A stretch of 18,753 nucleotides of DNA from an uncultured Oscillospiraceae bacterium (lineage in GTDB: Bacteria; Bacillota; Clostridia; Oscillospirales; Oscillospiraceae). Shown one piece after another: positions 12,514-18,343 of the stretch. Under the pieces are notes generated by a model. It was not told the origin of the DNA and searched no databases. It saw nothing but the letters and a program-made list of their open reading frames with translations. Each line of letters begins with the position of its first letter. Position 1 is the first letter of the stretch. Location: the NCBI GenBank assembly GCA_944385065.1, contig CALWVX010000014.1, positions 1 through 18,753 on the forward strand, given 5' to 3'. The translations under genes and the position numbers were made by a program.

Positions 12514-12909
12514 TCAGGCGCTCGGAGGGAACCTCCGAAAGCTGTTTCTGGAAACCCTTGTGCCGCAAGGGTTTCCAGCTTTGACCGCTCTGGAGCCGTT
12601 TTCAGGCGTCCAAATGACCCGGAAGTGGGGGAGAGGAAGCTGGAATCGCTCCAGAGCGGTAAAACGATTTGGAATATTTTTTAAGAAAATTGTGATTCGG
12701 AATCGGCCGGTCCGCCCGGACAGATAATCCAGCGAGACCTGGAAAAAGTCGGCCAGCTTGGCGCCTGTTACAAGGTCAGGGACCGTCCCCCCCTGCTCGT
12801 ATCTTCGATAGGTGGAATAGGCGATCCCCAGGGCCTTGGCGACCTCCTCCTGTTTTAGGCCACGGGCCTTCCGGCACGCCCGCAGTTGTACATGAAATTC
12901 TTTCTCCAA
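12514..12909 (-). CDS. XRE-family helix-turn-helix regulator with unusual C-terminal tail
   Basis: 131 residues from a TTG start at 12909, which is five bases after AGAGGTGAT, a strong match to the 16S anti-Shine-Dalgarno region. Residues about 7-62 are a Cro/C1-type HTH (LRACRKARGLKQEEVAKALG, then YSTYRRYEQGGTVPD, ending SLDYLSGRT). Small regulators of this kind usually stop a few residues after DYLSGRT. Here the frame runs on for about 64 residues of basic, low-similarity sequence encoded by a palindrome-rich stretch (12523-12660), which suggests a lost stop codon or insertion of a palindromic repeat. It is divergently transcribed from the 90-codon gene across an operator-like region and probably controls one or both directions. 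Confidence 0.75.
   Translation of the reverse strand: MEKEFHVQLRACRKARGLKQEEVAKALGIAYSTYRRYEQGGTVPDLVTGAKLADFFQVSLDYLSGRTGRFRITIFLKNIPNRFTALERFQLPLPHFRVIWTPENGSRAVKAGNPCGTRVSRNSFRRFPPSA
12523..12660. repeat. Palindrome cluster encoding the XRE protein's C-terminal tail
   Basis: Three inverted repeats. CGGAGG/CCTCCG spans 12523-12537 (loop GAA). CTGGAAACCCTTG/CAAGGGTTTCCAG spans 12548-12578 (13-bp perfect stem, loop TGCCG). ACCGCTCTGGAGC (12584-12596) is the exact reverse complement of 12648-12660. The last two resemble intergenic repeat elements, yet all lie inside the open frame of the regulator. Confidence 0.8.
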
Positions 12910-12927
12910 GTGGGATCACCTCTTGAT

Positions 12928-12972
12928 AGCTCATTTTTTGAGCTGATAGAATGGAAGCGCTTAAAAATGAGC
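12928..12972. promoter_or_regulatory. Operator-like palindromes between divergent XRE and 90-codon genes
   Basis: AGCTCA-TTTTT-TGAGCT (12928-12944) is a perfect interrupted palindrome. Its left 10 bases, GCTCATTTTT (12929-12938), recur inverted as AAAAATGAGC (12963-12972). TGATAG is directly repeated at 12924 and 12944. The arrangement suits dimer binding by the neighbouring XRE regulator, an inference from position. Confidence 0.55.
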
Positions 12973-12988
12973 GAAAGGTGGAAGAAGA

Positions 12989-13261
12989 ATGCTACGTCTG
13001 CTTGACGCGCTGTATCGCTTTGATTTTGACGGTGATCTGACAGGCTACCTGTTTCCAGAGGAGCGGGAGGACTACCAGCTGGCCCTGCGCTATCAGAAGG
13101 AGCTGGCCTGGGAGCTGTCTCAGCGACTGACTGGGCAGGACAGGGAGCGTCTGAACGCTTTCCGGTCCAACCAGGAGGAGACCCGGGAGGAGGAGGACCG
13201 CCTCTCCTTCCGCCGGGGGCCGATGCTGGGCCTCAAGCTGGGGGCGCTGGGCGGCCGGTAG
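12989..13261 (+). CDS. Small acidic protein, DUF6809-like
   Basis: 90 residues, ATG at 12989 after AAAGGTGG. The pattern LLDALYRFDFDGDL, then EEREDYQLALRYQKELAWELSQRLTGQDRERLNAF, an acidic segment, and a C-terminal GPMLGLKLGALG resembles the small DUF6809-type proteins common in gut Clostridia and their mobile elements. That family match is from memory and uncertain. The fold should be an all-helical pair of hairpins. It is divergent from the XRE regulator, across palindromic operators, so it is probably repressed by it. Its stop lies six bases from the convergent serS stop with no obvious terminator between. Function unknown. Confidence 0.65.
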   Translation: MLRLLDALYRFDFDGDLTGYLFPEEREDYQLALRYQKELAWELSQRLTGQDRERLNAFRSNQEETREEEDRLSFRRGPMLGLKLGALGGR

Positions 13262-13267
13262 CGGGCG

Positions 13268-14572
13268 TTACTGCTTGGGCACCAGCTTCTCGGTGCCGCC
13301 CATGTAGGGCTGGAGCACCTTGGGGATGAGGACGCTCCCGTCGGCCTGGAGGTTGTTCTCCAGCAGAGCGATGAGCATCCGGGGCGGGGCCACCACAGTG
13401 TTGTTCAGGGTGTGAGGCAGATACATCTTGCCGTCGGCGCCCTTCACCCGCATCTTCAGGCGGCGGGCCTGGGCGTCGCCCAGGTTGGAGCAGGAGCACA
13501 CCTCGAAGTACTTCTGCTGCCGGGGGGACCAGGCCTCGATGTCGCAGGACTTCACTTTCAGGTCGGCCAGGTCGCCGGAGCAGCACTCCAGCTGGCGCAC
13601 GGGGATGTCCAGGGAGCGGAACAGCTCCACGGAGTACTTCCACATCTGCTCATACCACTTCATGGAGTCCTCGGGCTTGCAGACCACGATCATCTCCTGC
13701 TTCTCAAACTGGTGAATGCGGTAGACGCCCCGCTCCTCAATGCCGTGGGCCCCCTTCTCCTTCCGGAAGCAGGGGGAGTAGGAGGTGAGGGTCTGAGGCA
13801 GGGAGCTCTCCGGGATGATCTGATCAATATACCGGCCGATCATGGAGTGCTCGCTGGTGCCGATCAGGTACAGATCCTCTCCCTCGATTTTGTACATCAT
13901 GGCGTCCATGTCGGTCTGGGACATGACCCCCTCCACCACATTGCCGTGGATCATGAAGGGGGGGATGCAGAAGGTGAAGCCCTTGTTGATCATGAAGTCC
14001 CGGGCGTAGGCCAGCACTCCCTCGTGGAGCCGGGCGATGTCGCCCAGCAGGTAATAGAAGCCGTTGCCCGACACCCGGCCGGCGGCGTCCATGTCGATGC
14101 CGCCGAAGGACTCCATGATCTCGGTGTGGTAGGGGATCTCGAAGTCGGGGACCACGGGCTCTCCGAAGCGCTCCACCTCCACATTGCAGGAGTCGTCAGG
14201 CCCGATGGGGACGGAGGGGTCGATGATGTTGGGGATCTGGAGCATGATGTGGCGGATCTGAGCGGCCAGCTCGGTCTCCCTGGCCTCCAGTTCGGCCAGC
14301 CGGTCGGCGTTGGCCTTTACCTTGGCCTTGGCCTCTTCGGCCTCCTGGAGCTTGGAGGGATCTTTTTTAGCCTGGCCCATCAGCATGCCCACCTGCTTGG
14401 ACAGGGCATTGCGGCTGGCCCGCAGTTCATTGGCCTCGCTGACAGCGGCCCGGTTTTCCGCGTCCAGCTCCAGGACCTGATCCACCAGGGGCAGCTTGGC
14501 GTCCTGGAACTTCTTTTTGATGTTTTCCTTGACCAGCTCGGGGTTTTCCCGAACAAAACGAATATCCAGCAT
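13268..14572 (-). CDS. serS: Serine--tRNA ligase
   Basis: 434 residues, class II. Residues about 28-105 form the long antiparallel coiled-coil arm that grips the variable arm of tRNA-Ser (rich in Glu/Lys/Ala). The catalytic core holds TSEHSMIGRYID (239-250), a variant of the usual TAE motif, motif 2 SPCFRKEKGAHGIEERGVYRIHQF (266-289), CSNLGDAQARR and motif 3 NNTVVAPPRMLIALLENN near the C-terminus. AAAGGAG lies upstream of the ATG at 14572. No T-box leader is present: only 76 bp separate it from the upstream gene, including a near-perfect parS and a possible -10 box. It is therefore transcribed either from that short gap or by readthrough from the parB unit. Confidence 0.95.
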   Translation of the reverse strand: MLDIRFVRENPELVKENIKKKFQDAKLPLVDQVLELDAENRAAVSEANELRASRNALSKQVGMLMGQAKKDPSKLQEAEEAKAKVKANADRLAELEARETELAAQIRHIMLQIPNIIDPSVPIGPDDSCNVEVERFGEPVVPDFEIPYHTEIMESFGGIDMDAAGRVSGNGFYYLLGDIARLHEGVLAYARDFMINKGFTFCIPPFMIHGNVVEGVMSQTDMDAMMYKIEGEDLYLIGTSEHSMIGRYIDQIIPESSLPQTLTSYSPCFRKEKGAHGIEERGVYRIHQFEKQEMIVVCKPEDSMKWYEQMWKYSVELFRSLDIPVRQLECCSGDLADLKVKSCDIEAWSPRQQKYFEVCSCSNLGDAQARRLKMRVKGADGKMYLPHTLNNTVVAPPRMLIALLENNLQADGSVLIPKVLQPYMGGTEKLVPKQ

Positions 14573-14621
14573 GAGTCGGCACTCCTTTTACATGTTCAAT
14601 TGATTGTAGGGAAAAAAGGGA

Positions 14622-14637
14622 TGTTTCACGTGAAACT
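14622..14637. promoter_or_regulatory. parS-like ParB binding site near serS
   Basis: TGTTTCACGTGAAACT matches the 16-bp parS consensus at 15 of 16 positions (last base T for A). It lies between serS and the membrane coiled-coil gene, just upstream of a possible serS -10 box (minus strand TACAAT, 14603-14608), overlapping where a -35 would sit. Confidence 0.85.
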
Positions 14638-14648
14638 AAAGAGGAAGG

Positions 14649-15227
14649 TTAAAAGAGAAGATCGTACAGCTCCTGATATTGCTGGGCAGGAGAGGGGCCG
14701 TCCGGTTCGGCGACAGAGACGTCGGGCAAGTCGTCCACCAGGCCGGAGGCCTCGAAGGCTTCGGCCAGTTCCCGGGCGGCGCTGGTGTAGCCCCGGGAGA
14801 ACTGCCGCTGAATGCGCCAGAACCAGTCCATGGCCTGCAGGGCCCGCTCCTGGCTGTCGATTTGGGACTGGGATTCCTGGACATCCTGCCAGGCCTGTTC
14901 CAGTTCTTCATTGAGGGTCTGATTTTCCTCTTTCAGCTTGTCCCGCTCGGCGATGATATTTTCCAGGGTCTGAAGGGCGGAGTCGGAAGAGGCCTGGAGG
15001 TCGTCGATTTGATCCTGGGCCCGCTCAATCCGCTGCTGCATGACATAGGTGAGCAGAAGCAGCAGGAAGGCGGCGGCGAACAGGATTGCCAGATATTGCA
15101 GGACGGACCGCCGGCTGTGCCGCTGCTGCCGCTTGATGTGGCCCGGAGAATTTTTGCGGTCCTTGGAGGACGGTTCGCCGGAGGGGGCGGGCTGCTGGGG
15201 ATGAGGGGTGCGCTCAGAACTGGCCAT
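14649..15227 (-). CDS. Bitopic membrane coiled-coil protein, coupled to parB
   Basis: 192 residues from ATG 15227 (GAGGAGG nine bases upstream, inside the end of parB). I do not recognise the family. A Ser/Pro/Lys-rich cytoplasmic region (1-41, ending RQQRHSRRS) is followed by one transmembrane helix (about 42-63, VLQYLAILFAAAFLLLLL) and a heptad-like coiled coil (about 66-132, rich in Gln/Glu/Leu). A C-terminal part with WFWRIQRQFSRGYTSAARELAEAF (near 135-158) and an acidic tail ends in LYDLLF. The topology is like FtsL/DivIC/FtsB division proteins but the C-terminal half is different. Its first 14 bases overlap the parB 3' end (ATG inside ...TTC TGA), so translation is coupled. A link of ParB or the origin to the membrane or to division is a reasonable inference only. 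Confidence 0.75.
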   Translation of the reverse strand: MASSERTPHPQQPAPSGEPSSKDRKNSPGHIKRQQRHSRRSVLQYLAILFAAAFLLLLLTYVMQQRIERAQDQIDDLQASSDSALQTLENIIAERDKLKEENQTLNEELEQAWQDVQESQSQIDSQERALQAMDWFWRIQRQFSRGYTSAARELAEAFEASGLVDDLPDVSVAEPDGPSPAQQYQELYDLLF

Positions 15228-16113
15228 GGCTGGCACCTCCTCCCGGCTGGAGACGCTGAAGAAGCTCCAGCAGCGCCTCCAGGTCCTGTTCATTGTAGTA
15301 CTCCAGCTCGATGCGGCCTTTGTCGCCCTTGTGGGCGATTTTGACCTTTCGGCCCAGGCGTCCGGAGAGATTCTGCTCCAGCTCCCCCAGGTAGAGGGAG
15401 AGATCCGGTCCCTGTGCGGCGGGCTTGTCCCGCTTTTCCCGCTGGAGGGCCTTGATCAGCGCCTCCGTCTGGCGCACGGAGAGCTGGCGCTCCACCACCT
15501 GGCGTGCGGCCTCCTGCTGCAGCTCGGCAGAGGGGGCCCCCAGCAGGGCCCGGGCGTGGCCGGAGGACAGGGCGCCCTCTTCCACAAGGGTCAGAATGTC
15601 CTGGGGGAGAGCCAGCAGGCGGAGGGTATTGGCAATGGCAGGGCGGGATTTGCCCATCTGCTGGGCCACCTGCTCCTGGGTCAGTCCATACTCTTCCATC
15701 AAAACCTGGTAGCCCCGGGCCTCTTCCACGGGGTTCAGGTCCTCCCGCTGGAGGTTTTCGATCAGGCCCAGCTCCATTACGGTCCGGTCGTCGGCCTCGA
15801 TAATGATGGCGGGCACTTCATCCAGACCGGCCGCCTTGGCCGCCCGCCAGCGGCGCTCTCCGGCGATGATTTGATAGTAGCCGGAGGCCAGGCGCCGCAC
15901 GGTAAGGGGCTGGATGACCCCGTGTGTGCGGATGGATTCGGTGAGCTCAGCCAGCGATTCCTGGTCAAATCGCTTCCGGGGCTGATTCAGTCCCGGCTCT
16001 ACCTGGGAGATCGGGAGGGAGACGGAGCCTTCCCCCTGAGCGGGCAGCGAGGGGTCGCCCAGCAGGGCGTCCAATCCCCGGCCCAGTCCCAGTTCAGTTT
16101 TTCGTTTCGGCAT
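15214..16113 (-). CDS. parB: Chromosome partitioning protein ParB (Spo0J)
   Basis: 299 residues. It binds parS, spreads as a CTP-dependent clamp and works with ParA and SMC in origin segregation. GLGRGLDALLG (9-19) is the ParA-stimulating N-terminal motif. GERRWRA (85-91) and ENLQRE (119-124) are the CTP-binding/CTPase motifs, and the HTH lies at about 144-167. The residues known to set parS over NBS specificity are Arg157, Thr163, Ala168 and Gly185 here (R/T/A/G), exactly the ParB set. The C-terminal dimerisation domain follows about 240 (GRLGRKVKIAHKGDKGRIELEYYN). AAGGAAGG precedes the ATG. It is 112 bp after parA and overlaps the next gene by 14 bp. Full length and apparently intact. Confidence 0.96.
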   Translation of the reverse strand: MPKRKTELGLGRGLDALLGDPSLPAQGEGSVSLPISQVEPGLNQPRKRFDQESLAELTESIRTHGVIQPLTVRRLASGYYQIIAGERRWRAAKAAGLDEVPAIIIEADDRTVMELGLIENLQREDLNPVEEARGYQVLMEEYGLTQEQVAQQMGKSRPAIANTLRLLALPQDILTLVEEGALSSGHARALLGAPSAELQQEAARQVVERQLSVRQTEALIKALQREKRDKPAAQGPDLSLYLGELEQNLSGRLGRKVKIAHKGDKGRIELEYYNEQDLEALLELLQRLQPGGGASHGQF

Positions 16114-16132
16114 ATGCGTTCCTTCCTTTAAA

Positions 16133-16220
16133 ATTAGGAATCAGGAGTTAAGAATCAGGGGTCAGGGTGTCCGGCGGAGGAGGACAATTGGAACCTGCCG
16201 CAGACGACGGTGCTCCAATT
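16133..16220. repeat. MITE-like imperfect palindrome with heptad repeats in the parA-parB spacer
   Basis: Five consecutive 7-mers (ATTAGGA, ATCAGGA, GTTAAGA, ATCAGGG, GTCAGGG) fill 16133-16167. At the other end AATTGGA (16186-16192) pairs with TCCAATT (16214-16220), and the outer ends (AATTAGGAATCAGGAG on one side, reverse complement AATCAGGAATTGGAG on the other) are imperfect inverted repeats. No coding capacity. It separates parA from parB by 112 bp, unusual for this operon. Confidence 0.55.
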
Positions 16221-16225
16221 CCTGA

Positions 16226-16987
16226 TTATTTCTGATGCCGCTCCACCAGTTCCTGCGCCAGCAGGCCGTAGGCCTCCGCGCCCCGGGAATAGGGGTCGTA
16301 GGCACAGATGGGCATGCCGTGGCTGGGGGCCTCGGACAGCCGCACATTCCGGGGAATGACGGTGGCGAACACCTGGCCGGGGAAGTGGCGCTTGACCTCC
16401 TGGGCCACCTGGAGGGACAGATTGGTGCGGCTGTCAAACATGGTCAGCAGAACGCCCTCCAGGGCGAGCTGGGGATTGAGCCCCCGCTTCACCCGCCGCA
16501 CGGTGGCAAGGAGATCGCTGAGCCCCTCCAGAGCGTAGTACTCACACTGGACCGGCACCAGCAGCGTGCGGGCGGCGCACAGGGCGTTGACCGTGAGCAG
16601 CTCCAGAGAGGGGGGGCAGTCAATCAGGATGTAGTCGTAGCCGGGGGCCAAAGTCTGCAGGGCGTGTTCCAACAGACGCTCCCGGTTTTCCAGGGTGATC
16701 ATCTCAATTCCCGCCCCGGCCAGAGCCTTGTTGGAGGGGAGCACATCCCCGTATTTGGTGGAGACCACCGCCCGGGCGGGCTCGGCCCCGTTGATCAGCA
16801 CATCGTACACGTTGGGAGAGGCAGTGTTTTTGTCCACCCCCATCCCGGAGGTGGCGTTGGCCTGGGGGTCAAAGTCGCACAGCAGTACCTGCCGGCCCAG
16901 CCCGTGAAGGGCGGCGGCGAGATTCACGGCAGTGGTCGTTTTTCCCACTCCGCCTTTTTGATTGACGACAGCGATGATCTGGGCCAT
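16226..16987 (-). CDS. parA: Chromosome partitioning ATPase ParA (Soj)
   Basis: 253 residues from ATG 16987, chosen for AAGGAGG six bases upstream and the canonical MAQIIAVVNQKGGVGKTT start; the open frame extends 14 codons further without support. The deviant Walker A KGGVGKTT (11-18) with signature Lys11, CDFDPQANAT near 36-45 and YILIDCPPSL (Walker B) identify Soj. It binds DNA as an ATP dimer, is released by ParB, and in Bacillus also regulates DnaA. The C-terminal RHFPGQVFATVIPRNVRLSEAPSHGMPI is the typical ParA end. The TATAAT promoter and a parS pair lie immediately upstream, and noc ends behind a terminator before them. parA and parB thus start a new transcript. Confidence 0.96.
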   Translation of the reverse strand: MAQIIAVVNQKGGVGKTTTAVNLAAALHGLGRQVLLCDFDPQANATSGMGVDKNTASPNVYDVLINGAEPARAVVSTKYGDVLPSNKALAGAGIEMITLENRERLLEHALQTLAPGYDYILIDCPPSLELLTVNALCAARTLLVPVQCEYYALEGLSDLLATVRRVKRGLNPQLALEGVLLTMFDSRTNLSLQVAQEVKRHFPGQVFATVIPRNVRLSEAPSHGMPICAYDPYSRGAEAYGLLAQELVERHQK

Positions 16988-17035
16988 GGGGCGCCTCCTT
17001 GCAGCGAACGTTGAAACGGGAATTGGCAATTACTC

Positions 17036-17064
17036 ATTATAACAATGGTGGGTCGGGATTTCAA
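17036..17064 (-). promoter_or_regulatory. Promoter for parA-parB
   Basis: Minus strand TTGAAA (17059-17064), a 17-bp spacer and a perfect TATAAT (17036-17041), with a predicted start near 17029. The nearer parS begins 32 bp upstream of the -35 box, so ParB loading could affect this promoter. Confidence 0.85.
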
Positions 17065-17095
17065 CTGTTTTCTGTGACGAATCCGTGCGCGGCAC

Positions 17096-17111
17096 TGTTT
17101 CACGTGAAACA
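17096..17111. promoter_or_regulatory. parS site 1 between noc and parA
   Basis: TGTTTCACGTGAAACA is a perfect 16-bp parS palindrome. It is paired with the second copy 38 bp away, centre to centre. Confidence 0.97.
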
Positions 17112-17133
17112 GCCGGAGAAGGACCGCCCCGTT

Positions 17134-17149
17134 TGTTTCACGTGAAACA
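17134..17149. promoter_or_regulatory. parS site 2 between noc and parA
   Basis: A second perfect TGTTTCACGTGAAACA, directly beside the noc terminator T-run. Confidence 0.97.
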
Positions 17150-17150
17150 G

Positions 17151-17180
17151 AAAAAATTCCCGCGCCCGGAAGCGCGGGAA
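17151..17180 (-). terminator. Intrinsic terminator of noc
   Basis: A 9-bp perfect stem (TTCCCGCGC at 17157-17165 with 17172-17180) has a six-base loop and is followed on the minus strand by six T's (17151-17156). It begins eight bases past the noc stop and separates noc from parA transcription. Confidence 0.9.
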
Positions 17181-17188
17181 CAGGCGGT

Positions 17189-17995
17189 TCAAGTGGTCCG
17201 CCGGGGAATATGAATGGTGAGCAGAATTTCGTCATCTGTGTCCTGCCTGCGGCAATGGGCGTCAATTCCGGCGGAGCGGACCAATTCCAGACTTCGGGAC
17301 AGCGTGTTCAGAAACAGGCGAACATCCTTTAATATAAAGGTAGGCCGTTTCCGATCTGCCGAGGTATCCGTCAGCATCTGATCCACCAGCAGTTCCGTCT
17401 GTGCCACCGTGAGCCCCCGCGCAGCCACCTGACCCGCGGCCTCCAGCTGACGCTGGGGGGTGTCCAGCCGCAGAAGCGCCCGGGCATGGCGCTCTGTGCA
17501 TCCGTGCTCCCGCAGCAGGGCCAGCGCCTCCTCCGGCAGTTTCAGGAGCCGCAGCTTGTTGGCCACGGCGGACTGACTTTTTCCCACCCGCCTTGCCAGG
17601 TCCTCCTGGGAGAGGTGATAGGTGTCCAGGATCTGCCGCAGAGCCAGCGCCTCCTCCCAGAAGTCCAGATCCCGGCGCTGCACATTCTCCACCAGCGCCA
17701 GCAGAGAGGAGGACTGCCTGTCCACCTGAATGGACAGACAGGGCACCTGCTGCAGACCGGCCAGCTTGGCCGCCCGGAGGCGGCGCTCTCCGGCCACCAG
17801 CTCCCACTTGCCCTCCCGCCGCCGCACCGTCAGGGGCTGGAGCACGCCAAGAGCCTGAATCGACGCAGCCAGTTCCTCCAGCTCGGGCTGGGAGAACACC
17901 CGCCTAGGCTGGTCGGGATTGGGGGCAATGGCCTCCACAGACAGAAACATCACCTTTCCGCTGTCAAAAAAGCCCTTTTTCGTCAGAAATCCCAT
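17189..17995 (-). CDS. noc: Nucleoid occlusion protein Noc (ParB paralogue)
   Basis: 268 residues. Noc binds NBS sites over the chromosome, recruits DNA to the membrane and blocks septum formation over the nucleoid. The N-terminus MGFLTKKGFF is a short amphipathic stretch, as needed for membrane contact in Noc. GERRLRA (69-75) and ENVQRRDL (103-110) are the CTP-binding motifs and the HTH is at about 128-151. The specificity residues are Gln141, Lys147, Lys152 and Arg169 (Q/K/K/R), the set reported for Noc and opposite to ParB. AAAGGCGG lies upstream of the ATG. An NBS-like palindrome lies 90 bp upstream of the start and a terminator follows the stop. It is transcribed separately from parA-parB, with two parS sites in between. 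Confidence 0.94.
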   Translation of the reverse strand: MGFLTKKGFFDSGKVMFLSVEAIAPNPDQPRRVFSQPELEELAASIQALGVLQPLTVRRREGKWELVAGERRLRAAKLAGLQQVPCLSIQVDRQSSSLLALVENVQRRDLDFWEEALALRQILDTYHLSQEDLARRVGKSQSAVANKLRLLKLPEEALALLREHGCTERHARALLRLDTPQRQLEAAGQVAARGLTVAQTELLVDQMLTDTSADRKRPTFILKDVRLFLNTLSRSLELVRSAGIDAHCRRQDTDDEILLTIHIPRRTT

Positions 17996-18084
17996 GAGAC
18001 ATTCCGCCTTTCTGTTGTGGATACCTTTAGTTTACCATATAATGGAAAATAAAAGGTCGAAGCCGGGGGGATCCAAAACTTTTC

Positions 18085-18098
18085 CTTTCCCGGGAAAC
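18085..18098. promoter_or_regulatory. Noc binding site (NBS)-like palindrome
   Basis: CTTTCCCGGGAAAC matches the published NBS consensus ATTTCCCGGGAAAT at 12 of 14 positions, with a perfect 12-bp core palindrome TTTCCCGGGAAA (18086-18097). It lies between noc and xpt, upstream of both. Confidence 0.75.
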
Positions 18099-18181
18099 GC
18101 GGAGAACCGATGGGAATATTTGCCGAAAAGGACAGAAACGGGGCAGGAAAATTGTGGAGGATAGAAAATTTGAAAAAAGGA

Positions 18182-18210
18182 TTGCAGGGCCGGGAATTTT
18201 TTTGTACAAT
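18182..18210 (+). promoter_or_regulatory. Promoter for xpt
   Basis: TTGCAG (18182-18187), a 17-bp spacer and TACAAT (18205-18210), with a predicted start near 18217. This leaves an untranslated leader of about 125 nt before the xpt start. Confidence 0.7.
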
Positions 18211-18238
18211 AAATCTGTATTTTCTCCAAAGACCGCCG

Positions 18239-18268
18239 TGGCCCGATTATCCGGGCCATCGTCGTTTT
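18239..18268 (+). other. Hairpin in the xpt 5' untranslated region
   Basis: TGGCCCG (18239-18245) pairs with CGGGCCA (18252-18258) around loop ATTATC, followed shortly by TTTT. It could be a weak attenuator. No guanine/xanthine aptamer core was recognised around it. Confidence 0.4.
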
Positions 18269-18343
18269 GGCCCGAACGGTAGGAGAGGGCGCAGACGGGC
18301 GGGAACGGGGCCTGTGTGATTGAGGAAAGGCGGTGGGGTCGTC

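Noticed and set aside
12110..12568. N-terminal extension of rsmG
   Set aside because: The frame is open upstream, but it overlaps the membrane-protein gene and the ATG at 12109 has a perfect AGGAGG and matches the family N-terminus.
13412..14914. Plus-strand frame of 500 codons opposite serS
   Set aside because: Antisense shadow of serS, with no start signal or recognisable domain.
16988..17029. Longer N-terminus for ParA
   Set aside because: No ribosome binding site; the parA promoter start lies at about 17029 and the ATG at 16987 has AAGGAGG.
18211..18343. Guanine/xanthine riboswitch before xpt
   Set aside because: No conserved aptamer core sequence could be found in the leader.
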